From Ottelia alismoides (taxonomy: Eukaryota; Streptophyta; Magnoliopsida; Alismatales; Hydrocharitaceae): 64,000 bases of DNA. Below are positions 1 to 12,154 of the stretch, piece after piece. The notes below the pieces were generated by a model that ran no database searches, was not told where the DNA came from, and worked only from the letters and a program-made list of their open reading frames with translations. The position numbers were made by a program, and so were the translations under genes. Position 1 is the first letter of the stretch, and the number at the start of each line of letters is the position of its first letter. The stretch is from positions 1,550,001-1,614,000 of the forward strand of contig JAZKJV010001876.1 in the NCBI GenBank assembly GCA_037367405.1, written 5' to 3'.

Positions 1-2453
1 CCGAATTCAAAGATGACGTCTGACTCTCTACATATTTATACTCTTTTACCTTACCCCCGTCACGTTGGTCCAGTTTTTCACCATTTTCTCACCCAAGACT
101 GATCCCAGAAGACGCCCAGCTGACAGATGAGTGCTATCTCATTTGGGAACACGGTGATTTGGAGTGGAATCGTGACTGTATGCTAGAGATTTGAGCTCCA
201 AGCGAAGCTCCGCCACATCAATCTTTCAGGTCCTTCCTAATCCAGTTGAGGCCTAACTCCTAGGTAATTCTCTTCGCGAGTTATTCCTTAGTTTAGTTTT
301 GTGTTTTGTTTCGTTAATTTCAATTTAGATTTGGGTGATTTCCTATAATTTCGTATATGGGAGCGCTAAGCTCCGATCCTTGTTTCGATCGATCTTTGAG
401 TTATCTCCGAATGTTGATCACCTCATCAGATTCGGTGCTTGTTTCTCCATCTTCCTCCATACATATTCCCTTGATTTGATCCATGGATTAGGTCTATGTT
501 ATTGGACATGCTTCCTTCATACACAGGGTCTGAATCACCCCATTCACGTTTGTTTTGACTCGATTGCAATAATGAGTGCCCAAGCTTCATCCTCGAGCAT
601 GCATTCATCTCCAAGTGATAGTATACCAAGATCTGAGGTGTAGCACCTGATCCAAGGCTTGGAGGGTACTTGGAGCAGTTCGGGTTCGTCATCGTCTAGT
701 TCGAAGATCCAATAGTTTCTCGATGATCTGTAGATGTACGTGATTGAAGGAGTTTTCATTTGAGATAGAGCAGAGGTGAAGCAAAGCTAAGACGAGAGAG
801 ATCAACATCGATCAAGGTCGACGAGGCTCAGACACTTCCAAGTTCTTCCATAGCATCTCCTGGCCCTTTGATCAAGAACAAGGCATCCATACTAGATCTT
901 GACCTTCGATTGAGCCCCAACTATTAGTTGTGGGTCTTAATTCTAGATCAGATGCTATCAATCCGCACGAGCGTCAACCTCGACCATCAGATCAAAGCTT
1001 CATCGACATCCATCCATATGATGCACCATGTATTTCAAGGGTAAAATTACACCCAACCCCCTGCTTTAATTTTATTTTGCAAATAAGTCCTCTAAGCACA
1101 TGTGCCTACATGTAATCATTGGAGCATTTACATTTTTTCCCTAACATTTCTTTTATCTGCTTTATATACATGTTTGAACTGCAAGGCATTGTCGCATGTT
1201 AACTAAGGATAATTTGCGCACCGCGTGTTTTAAGTTACAATTTAGACCTTATAATTATTTTACTTACAACTAAGTCATATCCAACGAGGCTCATGTGCCT
1301 ATGCATACACTTTTTCGAATTTTTGCAAGATTCACCCTACAAGTTTTAATTGTGCAATCATTTAGTATTTAAACTATAAATATTTGCATCCATACCCCTA
1401 CACATCTACATTTATTTTGCATATTAAAATTCAAATAAAAATTAGCAAAATATCTATAAAAAATCCAAAAAAATCATGTGACCTTCCTGTTAATTAGACC
1501 TTTCATCTCAAAGTTCTCTTTTGCATTTTTCATCATTTTTATTATTTTTAAAAATTCATAAAAATTCCCCAGTAGTGTTTACAATTCAATAAAAAGTACA
1601 AATTTTTTTGCAAAAAAATCTAAAAAAATCATCATTATGTATTTTATTGCTTTTAGTTTCTGTATCATTTTCACATTTTTATTCCTCATAAAATCAAAAA
1701 ATAATAATAAACTCAAAAATATAAAATGCACAGAAATCCAAAGAAAATTCCAAAAAATATAAAATACCTTTCAATATAATATAAAATTCCTCCTTCTTTC
1801 TGTGTATATGTCATTAATTTTTCATTTCATTTACTATTTTAAAAAATCCAAAAATATTTAAATTCTTTCTGTTTCTCTTTTACTCTATTTTTAATTTATT
1901 TAAAAGCCTTAAAATTTTAAAAAAATTAGGAAAAACAAAAAACATTAAAAAATTTTCTGAAATTCAAAAATAAATCTAGTTTATTTATGTATTTTTCCTC
2001 CTTGTAAAAATCCAGACAGTTGCATTCCTTCTCTTTTTCTTATTTCTTTTTCTTTATTTTTATTTTCTTTTTCTTTAAAAAAGAAAAAAAATTTGCAAAA
2101 CTAACAATCATAAAAAAATTTATAAAATCAGAAAATCAAAAATAAAAATAAAAAATAAAAATACAAAAACTAAGCATAGTGTTCATAGAAGTCTTTTTTT
2201 ATTTCATTGATTTTTTCATTGAATTAATAACCTTCAGAATTGTTATAGCTTCCCTAAGTTTGATCATGTAAATTATACATGTAAATAAATAGCACTCATA
2301 GCTCTTGTGCTTACATTCTTTTTATTGTTTGTTGACTTGAGCTGTGAATAAAATACATATAAATTTGGTCTGACTCTTCTTTGGGTTACGACGACCACAG
2401 ATAATTTGTGAATAATTCCATTAAATAAAAAACCTGAAAATTGTTGTTCAACA
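1..2453 (+). mobile_element. Gypsy L: 5' LTR (start outside window)
   Basis: This is the end of a long LTR of an Athila-like Ty3/Gypsy element. It ends in TTCAACA, two bases before a tRNA-Asp-type primer site. The first bases (GAATTCAAAGATGA) match 6515-6528, which lies about 1.4 kb into the 3' LTR copy at 5135, so the full LTR would be about 3.8 kb. A TATA-like ATATTTATA lies near position 33. A moderately GC-rich stretch to about 1030 is followed by very AT-rich sequence, the same plan as the other Gypsy LTRs here. The part from about 1050 resembles the reverse complement of 36720-38011 (Gypsy K). I see no gene in it. Confidence 0.75.
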
Positions 2454-2455
2454 AA

Positions 2456-2473
2456 TGGCGTCATTTTCAGGGT
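2456..2473 (+). other. Primer binding site of Gypsy L
   Basis: TGGCGTCATTTTCAGGGT lies two bases after the LTR end. About 12 of 18 positions match TGGCGCCGTTGCCGGGGA, the complement of the plant tRNA-Asp 3' end used by Athila-type elements. Four of the six mismatches are C-to-T or G-to-A changes. The spacing (CA, AA, TGG) is the same as in Gypsy E. Confidence 0.65.
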
Positions 2474-2581
2474 ATCAGACGAGTATTTTTTGGCATATTA
2501 TGCGTCTCATACATGAGCTGGTTTTCTCTTGTATATATCCTTTCCTTTTATTCTTTCTTATTACATTTTTCCGTTCACCTC

Positions 2582-2584
<3 letters not shown>

Positions 2585-2618
<34 letters not shown>
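2585..2618 (+). repeat. (TG)17 microsatellite
   Basis: Uninterrupted TG dinucleotide repeat in the Gypsy L interior, just before the first hairpin unit. Confidence 0.95.
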
Positions 2619-2619
<1 letters not shown>

Positions 2620-2625
2620 ACATGC

Positions 2626-2978
2626 TATACTTAGGATGTGCTCTATCCCAAGTATAGGGGAGGTGAATGGTTTGAGTTTTTCCATTTTTATTCTATTTTA
2701 TCACTCCTATTGTTGACTCTACTAAGGGATCCTTTATCCAAAGTATAGGGGAGTGATGTTGTTCATTCTGTCTCTTTCGTGTTTTCATTTTTTTATTTCA
2801 TCTCATTTATCGCTTGTCCTTCAACTTGTTAATATTCTTCTCTATACCTAGGGATATTTTATCTTAAATATATGGGAGGATGGGTCGAATCCTTGAGTTT
2901 GTTCATGCTTTTTCCTTGGCTTTCCAGTTTGTACAGTCTTCAATACTTAGGATTATTTGATCCTAAGTATAAGGGGAT
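2626..2978 (+). repeat. Four PPT-like hairpin units in Gypsy L
   Basis: Four degenerate inverted repeats lie about 100 bp apart, at 2626-2663, 2721-2753, 2842-2880 and 2943-2978. Each has a left arm like TATACTTAGG and a right arm like CCTAAGTATAGGGGA. The right arm resembles the polypurine tract next to the LTRs of this group (AAGTATAGGGAGA in Gypsy A). Cleaner versions occur in Gypsy E and Gypsy A. Confidence 0.7.
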
Positions 2979-3189
2979 TACTGACTTCTATTCTTTTCGT
3001 CGATTCTTTGAGTGGTTGTTGTATAGGACTATTTCCACATTTCCTTAGCATGAGTTATATTTTCCTTTGTAGCGCTTTGGTCACTATGAGGACATAGTTC
3101 GAGCTAAGTACAAAGGGTGTTGTATACGTTGTATATATATATTTTAGCCATAACTCGTACTTTTCTTAATAATATGGATATTACTTAAA

Positions 3190-3660
3190 AACATATTTTG
3201 AAAATTGATTTGCTAAATGGTTTGAAAATATTTTTTGTAAAAAAATGTTTTTTTTTGCAAAAAATTGTTTGTAAAATATTTTGTAAAAACTTTTATAAAA
3301 TTATTTGTAAAATGCATGTAAATTTTTTTATAAATATTTTTGTACAAATATTTGCAAATTATTTGTGAAAATAGTTTGTTTATAATATTTTTGTTAATTA
3401 TTTTACATCGAAACTAGGTATAGTGTAGAAATCATTTTGTAAAAGTTTTGAATGAAAAATTTTTGGAAAAACATTTTCTGTAAAATTGTTTGCAAAATGA
3501 TTTGTAAAAATGTTTGCAAAATAGTTTGCCAAAATATTGTAAAAATCTTTGAAAATTATTTTGAGAATATATGTAAATCTTTTGCAAAATGTTATGAAAA
3601 AGTTTGGTATTTTTTTAAATTATTTTGTCACATGGGATATAAATTATGGGATATATATAT
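3190..3660 (+). repeat. Low-complexity TTTGTAAAA repeats, about 12 bp period
   Basis: AT-rich sequence made of degenerate TTTGTAAAAT and TTTGCAAAAT units. Between about 3478 and 3545 the units recur every 12 bases (TGTAAAATTGTT, TGCAAAATGATT and so on), giving a false open frame with a Cys every fourth residue. Gypsy A and D have homopolymer-rich tracts at the matching position, so this is probably local slippage expansion, not coding sequence. Confidence 0.7.
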
Positions 3661-5134
3661 ATATTCGTAAAATACGCTTGTGTATTAAAATCCTTAATCA
3701 TTTATCCTCATGTAAATAAAATTCTTTATTGTATATGAAATTATTTTATAAAACTTGTATTTTAAACTTTTACATAAAACCCTCTTGTAAAATAATGTAT
3801 AACATTTGTATCATCCTTATGTGTATATTTGTATATATTTCATGGAAATACATTTAATTTATAATCTTTTTTCTTTCTTAACAAAAAAATTTTTAAATCA
3901 TAATAATTTGCAAAAATATTTTCAAAAAGATTGTCTTTTATTTTATTTTTCTTTAAAAATATATTTTGTACATAATTCTTGCATTTGCATGTGCCTTTGC
4001 TAGCCTGGAATAAAGTCGAAGAATGGAGCTGGTTGGACCTTAATCCACTTATATTCAGAGGAACCTTATAGGAAAATGGAATTGAAATTCTTCAAGTAAA
4101 TGGACTTAATTCTTTGGGAACCACAAGACATTATTCAGTGTCGTCTTGACTGCCTAAGTAGAGTACTTCCGAGCACACGCATGATTCTAGTTGAAAATGG
4201 CCTAGCTTGAACACATGCACTTACACTTTGCTCACCTCAGTTGAAGTGGTGTAGGGTTCCAGCATGAGACACAAGCCAATGGAAACATCGATAGTCATAC
4301 ATTTGTGGCCATTGTACCCCAACCTGGTCCAGTAGCGACAAGGTTTAATGACAGAATGTTATGGGTTGCAATAAATCTTCAAAAGAGAGATAGTCTACTA
4401 ACTCAAGAGGAAAAACTCCTTATGTACATGTTGCACCCTTTTATATATTCAAAAAATATGTGCAAAAATCAAAAACTCCAAAAAAAGTGGATGGGGCTGA
4501 TTGAAAATAAAATGCCTACTGGAGTATGTACATTTGTATAGCCAATAAGCAAGCTTGGGCTTCCAAGTCAGATATTTATTAGCCTGCAGTTAGATGACAT
4601 GGTTACACTGTCCAACCATCTTAGGATAGGTAAATACACAGGCTACCATCCATTCTTCTCTCCACCTCCTCTTCTTGAGCTAGTTACACTTGAACTTAGA
4701 AGGGAATGCCTCGCTTCTCGAGGAAAGAGTTACTAAATTGGAGAATTAGGGTCACCATGTTGGAGAAGACCAACTTTTACCACTTCAGTCGAGGAGAGCT
4801 AAATATCACTAATATTGTACAAGAGAGATTCATAATCATAAGTGTTTTCATATGAGTTGATTTATTCTGACCTGGCTATTGAGGAGACTTAAGCAACAGT
4901 CGTGTGGTTTCTAGAGGTTGTTGAGTGTAAAGTTCGTTTCCCACTAAGTTTCGTCCAAACTAATAATCCAAAGGTTTGATCGAGTTTCGTACTTTGATTT
5001 TATGAAGATAAGTTTAATACTCAATATTGTTCTAAGTTCTTTATTTTTCCTTTGTTATTTTTCTTTTTCTTTTAATCACTTATTCTTTAAATAAGTGTTT
5101 GCTAAGGGACTAGCAATGGTAAAGAATATGAGGA

Positions 5135-6534
5135 TGATGAATATGCATTTCATCATCTTTATTCATTTATTATATATTAAAATCCCTTATAAAACACATG
5201 TAAACATCAATAAATACATTCTTTTACTAACACTAATTCTCATGTAAATATTGTATATTTATCACTATTTTGACCTAAAATAATAAATAAACAAATAAAG
5301 AAAAATAAAGAAAATAAAGATTGTATATATAATAGATACAAGCTGACTCTAATCCCGAGAGAAGGCCAAGACTTGACATGATGGACAAGGAATAAAGTAG
5401 GAGGAGATGAGGCCTAAAATACCAAAATACCCAGAATATCATTTATCACTTATATAGGTTCATCACTTGTACAATACTTATATAATACACATTCTTTTCA
5501 TTAATTTATTCATACAAAAATTCAATTCAAACTCAATTGTTTTCTTCTTGAAAATTGTGAATAAAAATCTTTTACAAATAACATAAATAACTACAATAAA
5601 AATCATTGTTTATTATATGAATAACAACACACTCGAAAAGCCACAAAGTTCAACTTGCAAGATCAATATCTTCTTCGCCAAAACTCCTTAAAATGGAGGT
5701 GGTTTCATAAAAATAGGAGCTAAGATGCATGTGGTTAATTGGGTACTATTGTATATTATACCTATGTATACAATGTATATATTTGTTTATTTATTTTCAT
5801 GTACATATTTTTATATATTGTATTTTTTTAATTATAAATATTGTTATTGACTTATATAAAATTCAAATCAAAAATCATGAAATCAAAAATCGACAAAAAT
5901 AAAATCGTGTAGTATATGTACCACATTTTATATAGTGTATATATACCGATTCATTTAACCTAATAAATTGATTCCTAAAAATCTAACAAAAATACCATTA
6001 AAACCCTTGTAAAATATTTTAAATTAGTAAATTATCACATCATGTATATATTTGTATAATTAATTAAATAAAAATCAAAACCTTGTATATTTAGGTATAC
6101 ATACCTATGAATGATGCATTTTATTTATTTTAGCCCTTATATATACCATATTTAATTAATTAAAAATCCCCTAAATTAACTTTATTTTATCCCTAACATT
6201 TTTATTTACATTATTTAATTATTTAAACTCATTTTTTATTTTTAATTCATTTATTTATATTTTTTATTGAATTTTGTCATTTTTCCTATTTTGTCATTTT
6301 CCTCTACACGCTCCCATTAGCTGACTCCGGTCAACTGCTCAACCCACGTCCTTCTCCTGCATGCCTCTCTCATCCCCCTCCTTTCTAGGATTTTCCTACA
6401 CATGCTAATCATTAACAAACCCCAATTTCTTCTGCTAGTTTCTAGCCCTAATAATTGACTCTACTGCCGGCTCTTCAGATCTAACAATCACACCTCGAAT
6501 TGCTCAAAATTCGAATTCAAAGATGATAGCGGAT
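5135..6534 (+). mobile_element. Gypsy L: 3' LTR, 5' part
   Basis: The LTR starts TGATGAATATGC, matching the starts of Gypsy A and D LTRs (TGATGAATC) and preceded by the same kind of purine-rich sequence. It runs through AT-rich sequence to about 6300 and then a GC-richer stretch. At 6515 it reaches the sequence found at window position 1. It is cut at 6535 by Gypsy E, so the rest of this LTR should lie beyond Gypsy E. I see no gene in it. Confidence 0.7.
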
Positions 6535-8350
6535 TGACGAATCTGTGATTCATCACACAAAAGTTGAAAATAGATCTTTGTTTCTGAGTATTAGCTGCAT
6601 TTTATCGCTCATTCTGCATTTTTTACCATTCATGCACTTAAACTAAAATATGCATTTTAGCATGCGTATTTGCTATTCAAATTTACACTGAACATCATGT
6701 ATTTATTTAAATCATGCTAACTCTAACTGACATGAAACCATCTTCATTGTGTTTATATCATTAACCTTAATCCATAAAAAATGCTAGCTTGTACGTATGG
6801 AAAATAAACCAAAACCCTTATTTTAGACCAGACAGACTGAAATGCTGATATATTCCTCATATAGTGTCTGATTTCATTCTACTCACTTTTAAAGTAATAT
6901 ACATTCAAATACCTTGAAACCAAGACCAATTTCATAAAAATTGGAGCTCATTTGTGAAAGTTGGGTTTTGGGCCTCTTTTGCGCATTGTACATTTTCGTT
7001 GATTTTGACCTATCATTTCATATGCATATTTCATTCATTATAATTAGTTTGATTTCTTTAATTCATTCATATCCAAAAAAAATCATAAAAGCAATGAAAA
7101 AGACCAATTCTGACTTGACTTTATTAACCTAATCCAATTGTACATAATTAACTTCCTTAATTTTTCTAACATGTTTAAAACCCATAAAAATCCCCCCCAA
7201 AAAAATTGTCATATGAGCCCTTCATGAGCATTATAATATACATTTAAATCTACATTTTTCATGTTGAACATTCTTGCATCTGAGTCCATCTAATATTTTT
7301 TATGTAATTATTTCTGCATTTGACGCATTGGTTGGTCAACGCATGTCACATAGCATCACACCACTGGACCACCTGGCATGGTCCCACGTTCCTTTCTCTC
7401 GTGTCATGTGCATTGCACATGACATCAAATACCCCTATCTCACATGTGTTGTACACAACCCTCCTCATCCTCCTCCTCATGTGCTCAACACGTGAGGGTC
7501 ATCCTTCCCCAGCCGGCTCTGCCTGGCGTGTCACCACATCCAAACGATCGAGCCCGTCCCTTGACCGAGATCTCCAGCCACCCCTCTAACGGCCGCACCT
7601 TATCCCCTCTAGCCATATCTCTAACTCCCTTACCATTGCCTCCAACCCAACTAACCCTATCTCATCAGAAAGCCATCACCTAAGCCCACGTCCTCTAGCA
7701 TAGGCCCATCCTCCATAGTCCATTCCCCAAATCGCAGAACCTTATCCTCATCTCCCGCAAGACCTGTAATAGACCTTGTTCCCTCTATATACCCATATTC
7801 CCCCATCCCCGTTGATCCACTCGACTTGCTCCCTCTCGCAACTACCTTATCTCCTATGAGACCTGCAACAGACCCCATTCCCTCTATCCTAACTCCGACA
7901 ACAACCCAAACTTTTCCCTTCTTCATCCAACCTCCATCGCCAATATCCTAAAACCATCGCCAACAATGTCATCAACCTTCTCCTCCTACATCTTATATAA
8001 ACCCATCGCCGGCAACCGGATTGAGTATCCACCAATTAATTATCTTACAAAAGTGAGGGGGAGAGAGAGTCTGGGAAGAGGTTGTGACAGCGCCTCCGCA
8101 CCACGACGAAGAACCTCCTCCATAGTGATATCCACCGGTGTCCTCCCAGTGTGGTTGCTACGACGCCGAGCCTCCTCCTTTGACGTGGATCGAGGCGATT
8201 AATAGGAGTCGAGGCCCTTCGTCCTCCTCACTTCATGTGATACCCCTCCCCCCTTTTATTCTTCCATAACCTAGTGTGTTCTTTATCTGCTACTCCTCCT
8301 TCGTCAAAAACCAATCCATATCGCACCACCTCTTTCACCCATCTCGATAC
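6535..8350 (+). mobile_element. Gypsy E: 5' LTR, first segment
   Basis: Starts TGACGAATCTGTGATTCATC, the paired terminal motif also seen at LTR starts of Gypsy A and D. It contains the conserved U3 block at 6945-6990 (GAGCTCATTTGTGAAAGTTG) that is present in reverse orientation at about 26990 and 43990. A CACGTG box is at 7489 and a TATA box at 7994. The GC-rich stretch 7480-8220 gives several overlapping open frames on both strands; I regard these as LTR sequence, not genes. Copia H interrupts the LTR at 8350; it resumes at 14730. Confidence 0.8.
7994..8001 (+). promoter_or_regulatory. TATA box in Gypsy E LTR
   Basis: TATATAAA at the border between U3 and the GC-rich transcribed part of the LTR, about 1.46 kb from the LTR start. 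Position and context match TATA-like sequences in the other Gypsy LTRs of the window. Confidence 0.6.
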
Positions 8351-9066
8351 TATTGGATTCTAAAGACTTGATCCTTGATGGGTATAGCCTTAACAAATGT
8401 AGATAATTCATAACAAAAGTATGACTTTCAGTTTTCTATTTGTTTACACATACATGTCTAGAACAACAAGGTAATTTATGAGATTCTCACAATATCAAAG
8501 CTACTAATAAAAGACATTGATCAAGTATTTTAGATGACAATAAAGGAAACATGCTGAAAATTATAAGAGAGTATATGAATGAAAAGAAAGTGCGATAATA
8601 TGAACTAGAATGACATGTAGAATATACTAATCGGATTGAAGGGCAACCATTAAACAAAAAAAAGGTCGGATCTTCCAAAGGAGAAGCCAAACCTCCAACC
8701 TTTAATCTTCGTAACCTCTCTGTGTCTTTCTCTGGTGAGAAAGCTCAACCTTTTAAAGAGGGATACCGTAACTTCCCCTTTTGAGATGGGATTCAAAAAG
8801 AGATGTGTGTTGGGGTGGTTTCCTTTGGGGACCATGACCCATTCTCAAACTACCTTGATAATTTTCAGTTCTACCCATCATTGATCTGAAATTATCCCTT
8901 AGGTCTCTACATAAGCAATCCACATGTAACAAAAAATATACACTTATGCCCAAATAAATTCTTGAACTTTATTTGATCACCTTTTTTATTTTATTGGGAC
9001 ACTTTGACAGTATTATCGATTACATATGTATACATATAAGTCCATCGTTAGAATTAAATTCCAACA
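8351..9066 (-). repeat. Copia H 3' LTR
   Basis: On the minus strand it begins TGTTGGAATTTAATTC and is preceded by the polypurine tract AAGTGGGAGAT (plus-strand 9067-9077). The outer end reads TATTGG in plus sense where the partner LTR has TGTAGG, so the terminal TG/CA has mutated here. Confidence 0.92.
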
Positions 9067-9477
9067 ATCTCCCACTTGGACTATATGTGTAGATATTATA
9101 ATCTCATAATATCCGAATGAGCTCAACCTTTCTGTCACCTCTTTTAAGTGTATCCATAAATCCTGTCTACAAGTTGTATCAAGCATAGGATCAAAATGAC
9201 TACGTTACAATCATCGTAACTTAACCTTTAATGGTCACATATGTTAATACAACTTAATAACGAGGATAAGAACATGGATATGTAGCATGGAAATCATATG
9301 TAATGTGATCTTAACATATCAATTTCCAACTGGTCCACTGAATTGAGATCATACTTGACGAGTAACACAATGAACATAAAAGAGTTGTTTAACAAAACAA
9401 TAACCACAATGTCCAAACTGAATTTCCCAAATACCAAATAAAACTGTTTACAAGCATTTCAAAATTACAAACTCCCA
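9067..9477 (-). other. Copia H 3' untranslated region
   Basis: Non-coding stretch between the RNase H stop and the 3' LTR, ending in the polypurine tract. I see nothing else in it. Confidence 0.7.
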
Positions 9478-9999
9478 CTAAAACTGAATATCCTTAACTG
9501 AAACGACACCCATATTCATGGTATGATCATGAAATACTTTGGGTGGCAATCCTTTAGTAAGCGGATCCGCAATCATGGAGTTTGTACCGATATGCTCAAT
9601 AGATAATTGTCTACTTTGTACTCTTTCTTTAACAACCAGGAATTTGATGTCTATATGTTTAGATTTTGTCGAACTCCTGTTGTTATTGGAATATAAGACT
9701 GCTGATTTGTTGTCACAAAATAACTTTAATGGTCTTTCAATACCATCAACTATACGCAGCCCAGTGACAAAATTACGCAGCCAAATTCCATGATTGGATG
9801 CCTCGTAACAAGCTATGAATTCTGCTGCCATAGTGGAAGAGGCTATAAGAGACTGCTTAGCACTCTTCCAAGAAATAGCACCCCCAGCAAGTAGATAGAT
9901 GTAGCCTGATGTAGACTTCATACTATCTTGACATCTAGCAAAATCGGAGTCGCTATAACCAATGATCTCAAGTTGGTTCGACCTCCTATATGTGAGCAT
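9478..9999 (-). pseudogene. Copia H RNase H domain
   Basis: Ty1/Copia RNase H at the C-terminus of the polyprotein, which degrades the RNA strand during reverse transcription. The 173-residue frame starts inside the domain. Visible signatures are GYSDSDFARC near residue 14, SGYIYLLAGGAISW, SSTMAAEFIACYEAS and the terminal block with KHIDIKFLVVKERV followed by DPLTKGLP, in the expected order. It continues the RT frame but is separated from it by the TAG at 10057-10059 (context PG, stop, DHWKAAKRILRYL), so the start codon reported for this frame is not biological. Confidence 0.9.
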
Positions 10000-10056
10000 A
10001 TATTCTTTTGTTCTTTGTAGATATCTCAGGATCCTTTTAGCTGCTTTCCAATGATC

Positions 10057-11163
10057 CTATCCTGGATTGCTCAAATATCTGCCAAACATCCCTGTAATAT
10101 ATGCCAAGTCTGGACGAGTACAAACTTGCGCATACATTAGACTTCCAACTGCTGATGCATAAGGAATTCTTTGCATCTCCCGTTTCTCAAAATCATTCTT
10201 AGGGCACTGATTTAGACTAAATTTATCTCCTTTAGCCACAGGGGTATCAGCTGGTCTACAATCTTGCATGCCATATCTTTTGAGAACCTTTTCAATATAA
10301 CTCTTTTGAGATAAACCAAGGATATGCTGAGAACGATCCCGATATATCTCAATACCCAAAACAAAAGAAGCATCACCAAGATCTTTCATATCAAAATTCT
10401 TTGAAAGAAATTGCTTGGTATCTTGTAAAAGGTTCATGTCATTGCTAGCAAGCAAGATGTCGTCAACATATAATACCAAGAAAATATGTTTACTCCCACT
10501 AAATTTATGGTATATGCATTCATCAGCCAAATTCATCTCAAAACCAAAAGAGATGATCACATGATGATATTTGAAATACCATTGTCTTGAAGCTTGTTTG
10601 AGTCCATAGATGGATTTCTTGAGTTTGCAAACCATATTCTTTGGATCTCCTGATACAAAGTTTTCTGGTTGCACCATATATATTGTTTCGTCAATGTCAC
10701 CATTGAGAAATGTTGTCTTTACATCCATCTGATGCAATTCTAAATTAAAGAATGCAACTAATGCCATTATAATCCTGAAAGAGTCTTTCGAAGAAACTGG
10801 AGAGAAAGTCTCTTTATAATCAATGCCTTCTTTTTGTGTAAATCCTTTTGCAACAAGGCGGGCTTTGTACCTTTCCACATCACCTTTTGAATCCCTCTTG
10901 GTTTTAAATATCCATTTGCAACCAATGAGTTTCACACCTTCAGGTAATGAGACAAGTTCCCACACATTGTTATCCTTCATGGATTTAATTTCCTCATTCA
11001 TGGCATCTATCCACTTTAGAGAGTTAACACTTTGCATGGCTTGATGAAAGGTGATTGGATCATCTTCCATCACTTCAATGTCTACATCTTGTTCTTGGAG
11101 AAATACAATATACTCACCTGATATTGCACTTCTTCTCTCTCTAGTAGATCTTCTTAATGTCAA
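10057..11163 (-). pseudogene. Copia H reverse transcriptase
   Basis: Copia-type reverse transcriptase (RVT_2 family), 368 residues. Catalytic residues are intact: QMDVKTTFLNG at 145-155 with Asp147, and YVDDILLAS at 232-240 with the Asp pair 234-235. Other family landmarks are WELVSLPEGVKLIGCKWIFK near 68-87 and YGLKQASRQWY at 186-196. The frame ends at an in-frame TAG after the thumb region (FGRYLSNPG), just before RNase H. Upstream, the true coding frame continues past the ATG toward integrase (reads through HESLTLRRSTRERR), so the ATG at 11163 is internal. The break with integrase is a frameshift near 11230. Confidence 0.93.
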
Positions 11164-11192
11164 AGATTCATGAGGTGTTGACGTTTGTTCCT

Positions 11193-12131
11193 CTATAATT
11201 TCATTCTGGGTTGATTCAGTAACATTGTCTTGAATAGTTGTGTATCAGAAATGATAGGAATGTGATCCCTATCAATTCTAACAACACCTGAGGGAATGTC
11301 AACATATTCCTCTTCAAAGACAAAGTCTTTACCTTTATCTCCCCTCGCAAACTCAACATCCTCAAAAAATCTAGCATTACCAGACTCAAAAATGGACTTA
11401 ATTGTGGGATCATAAAATTTGTACCCCCTTGATCTTTCAGAGTATCCAATAAAGTAACAACTAATTGTTCTTGCATCCAGTTTCTTTTCATTAGGCTTGT
11501 AAGGCCTTGCCTCAGCTGGACATCCCCAAACATGAAAATGGTTTAGACTGGGCTTCCTGCCCGTCCAAAGTTCATATGGGGTTCTATTAGTTGCCTTAGT
11601 TGGAACTCTATTTACGATATATGCTGCAGTCTTGAGTGCTTCTCCCCAAAGAGACTCTGACAAGGTAGAATGACAAATCATACTCCTCACCATATCCTTA
11701 AGTGTTCTGTTTCGTCTTTCATCTACACCATTCATGGTCGGTGACCCTGGCATGGTATACTGTGGGACGATACCGCATTCTTCGAGGTATCTTGCAAATG
11801 GTCCTGGACGTTGTTCACCTGAACCGTCATATCTGCCATAGTATTCGCCACCATGGTCAGATCTAACGCTTTTAATCCTTTTACCGAGTTGATTCTCAAC
11901 TTCGGCCTTAAAATTTTTGAACACATCCAAGGATTGAGATTTTTCATGAATGAGATATATGTAGCCATATCTAGAAAAATCGTCTATGAATGTTATAAAA
12001 TATTGTTGTCCATTCCAAGCAACCGTAGGGAATGGACCACAAATATCTGTATATATAAGTTCTAAGACATCTAATGACCTATTGGCTTCAAATATCCTTT
12101 TATTGGTTTGCTTTCCTTTTATGCAGTTCAC
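11193..12131 (-). pseudogene. Copia H integrase
   Basis: DDE-type retroviral integrase core that inserts the element cDNA. In the 312-residue frame the acid triad is visible: Asp29 ([10 protein letters not shown]), Asp92 (VRSDHGGEY) and Glu138 ([11 protein letters not shown]). Residue 2 onward (NCIKGK) belongs to the end of the HHCC zinc region, whose first half lies in the upstream frame; a single missing base in the poly-T context near 12150 joins the two frames. At the C-terminal end the last nine or so residues are out of frame because of a second frameshift near 11230. Confidence 0.92.
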
Positions 12132-12154
12132 GCATATATCAAAACCTGTGAAAT

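Larger units (their letters stand above)
2474..5134 (+). mobile_element. Gypsy L interior, without gag-pol
   Basis: Only about 2.7 kb separate the primer site from the 3' LTR, and no gag, protease, RT or integrase motif is visible. About 100 bp after the primer site the sequence already matches the segment that follows integrase in Gypsy A: palindromic hairpins, a CTATGAGGACATAG-type motif near 3080, then a block at about 4040-4150 similar to the reverse complement of 45470-45300. L is therefore an internally deleted or non-autonomous derivative. A polypurine-like run ending in ATGAGGA directly precedes the 3' LTR. The short open frames at 2441-2716 and 4305-4541 have no recognisable product. 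Confidence 0.65.

Noticed and set aside
2441..2716. 91-residue frame with a Cys/Val run
   Set aside because: The run is the translation of the (TG)17 microsatellite; the frame crosses the primer site of Gypsy L.
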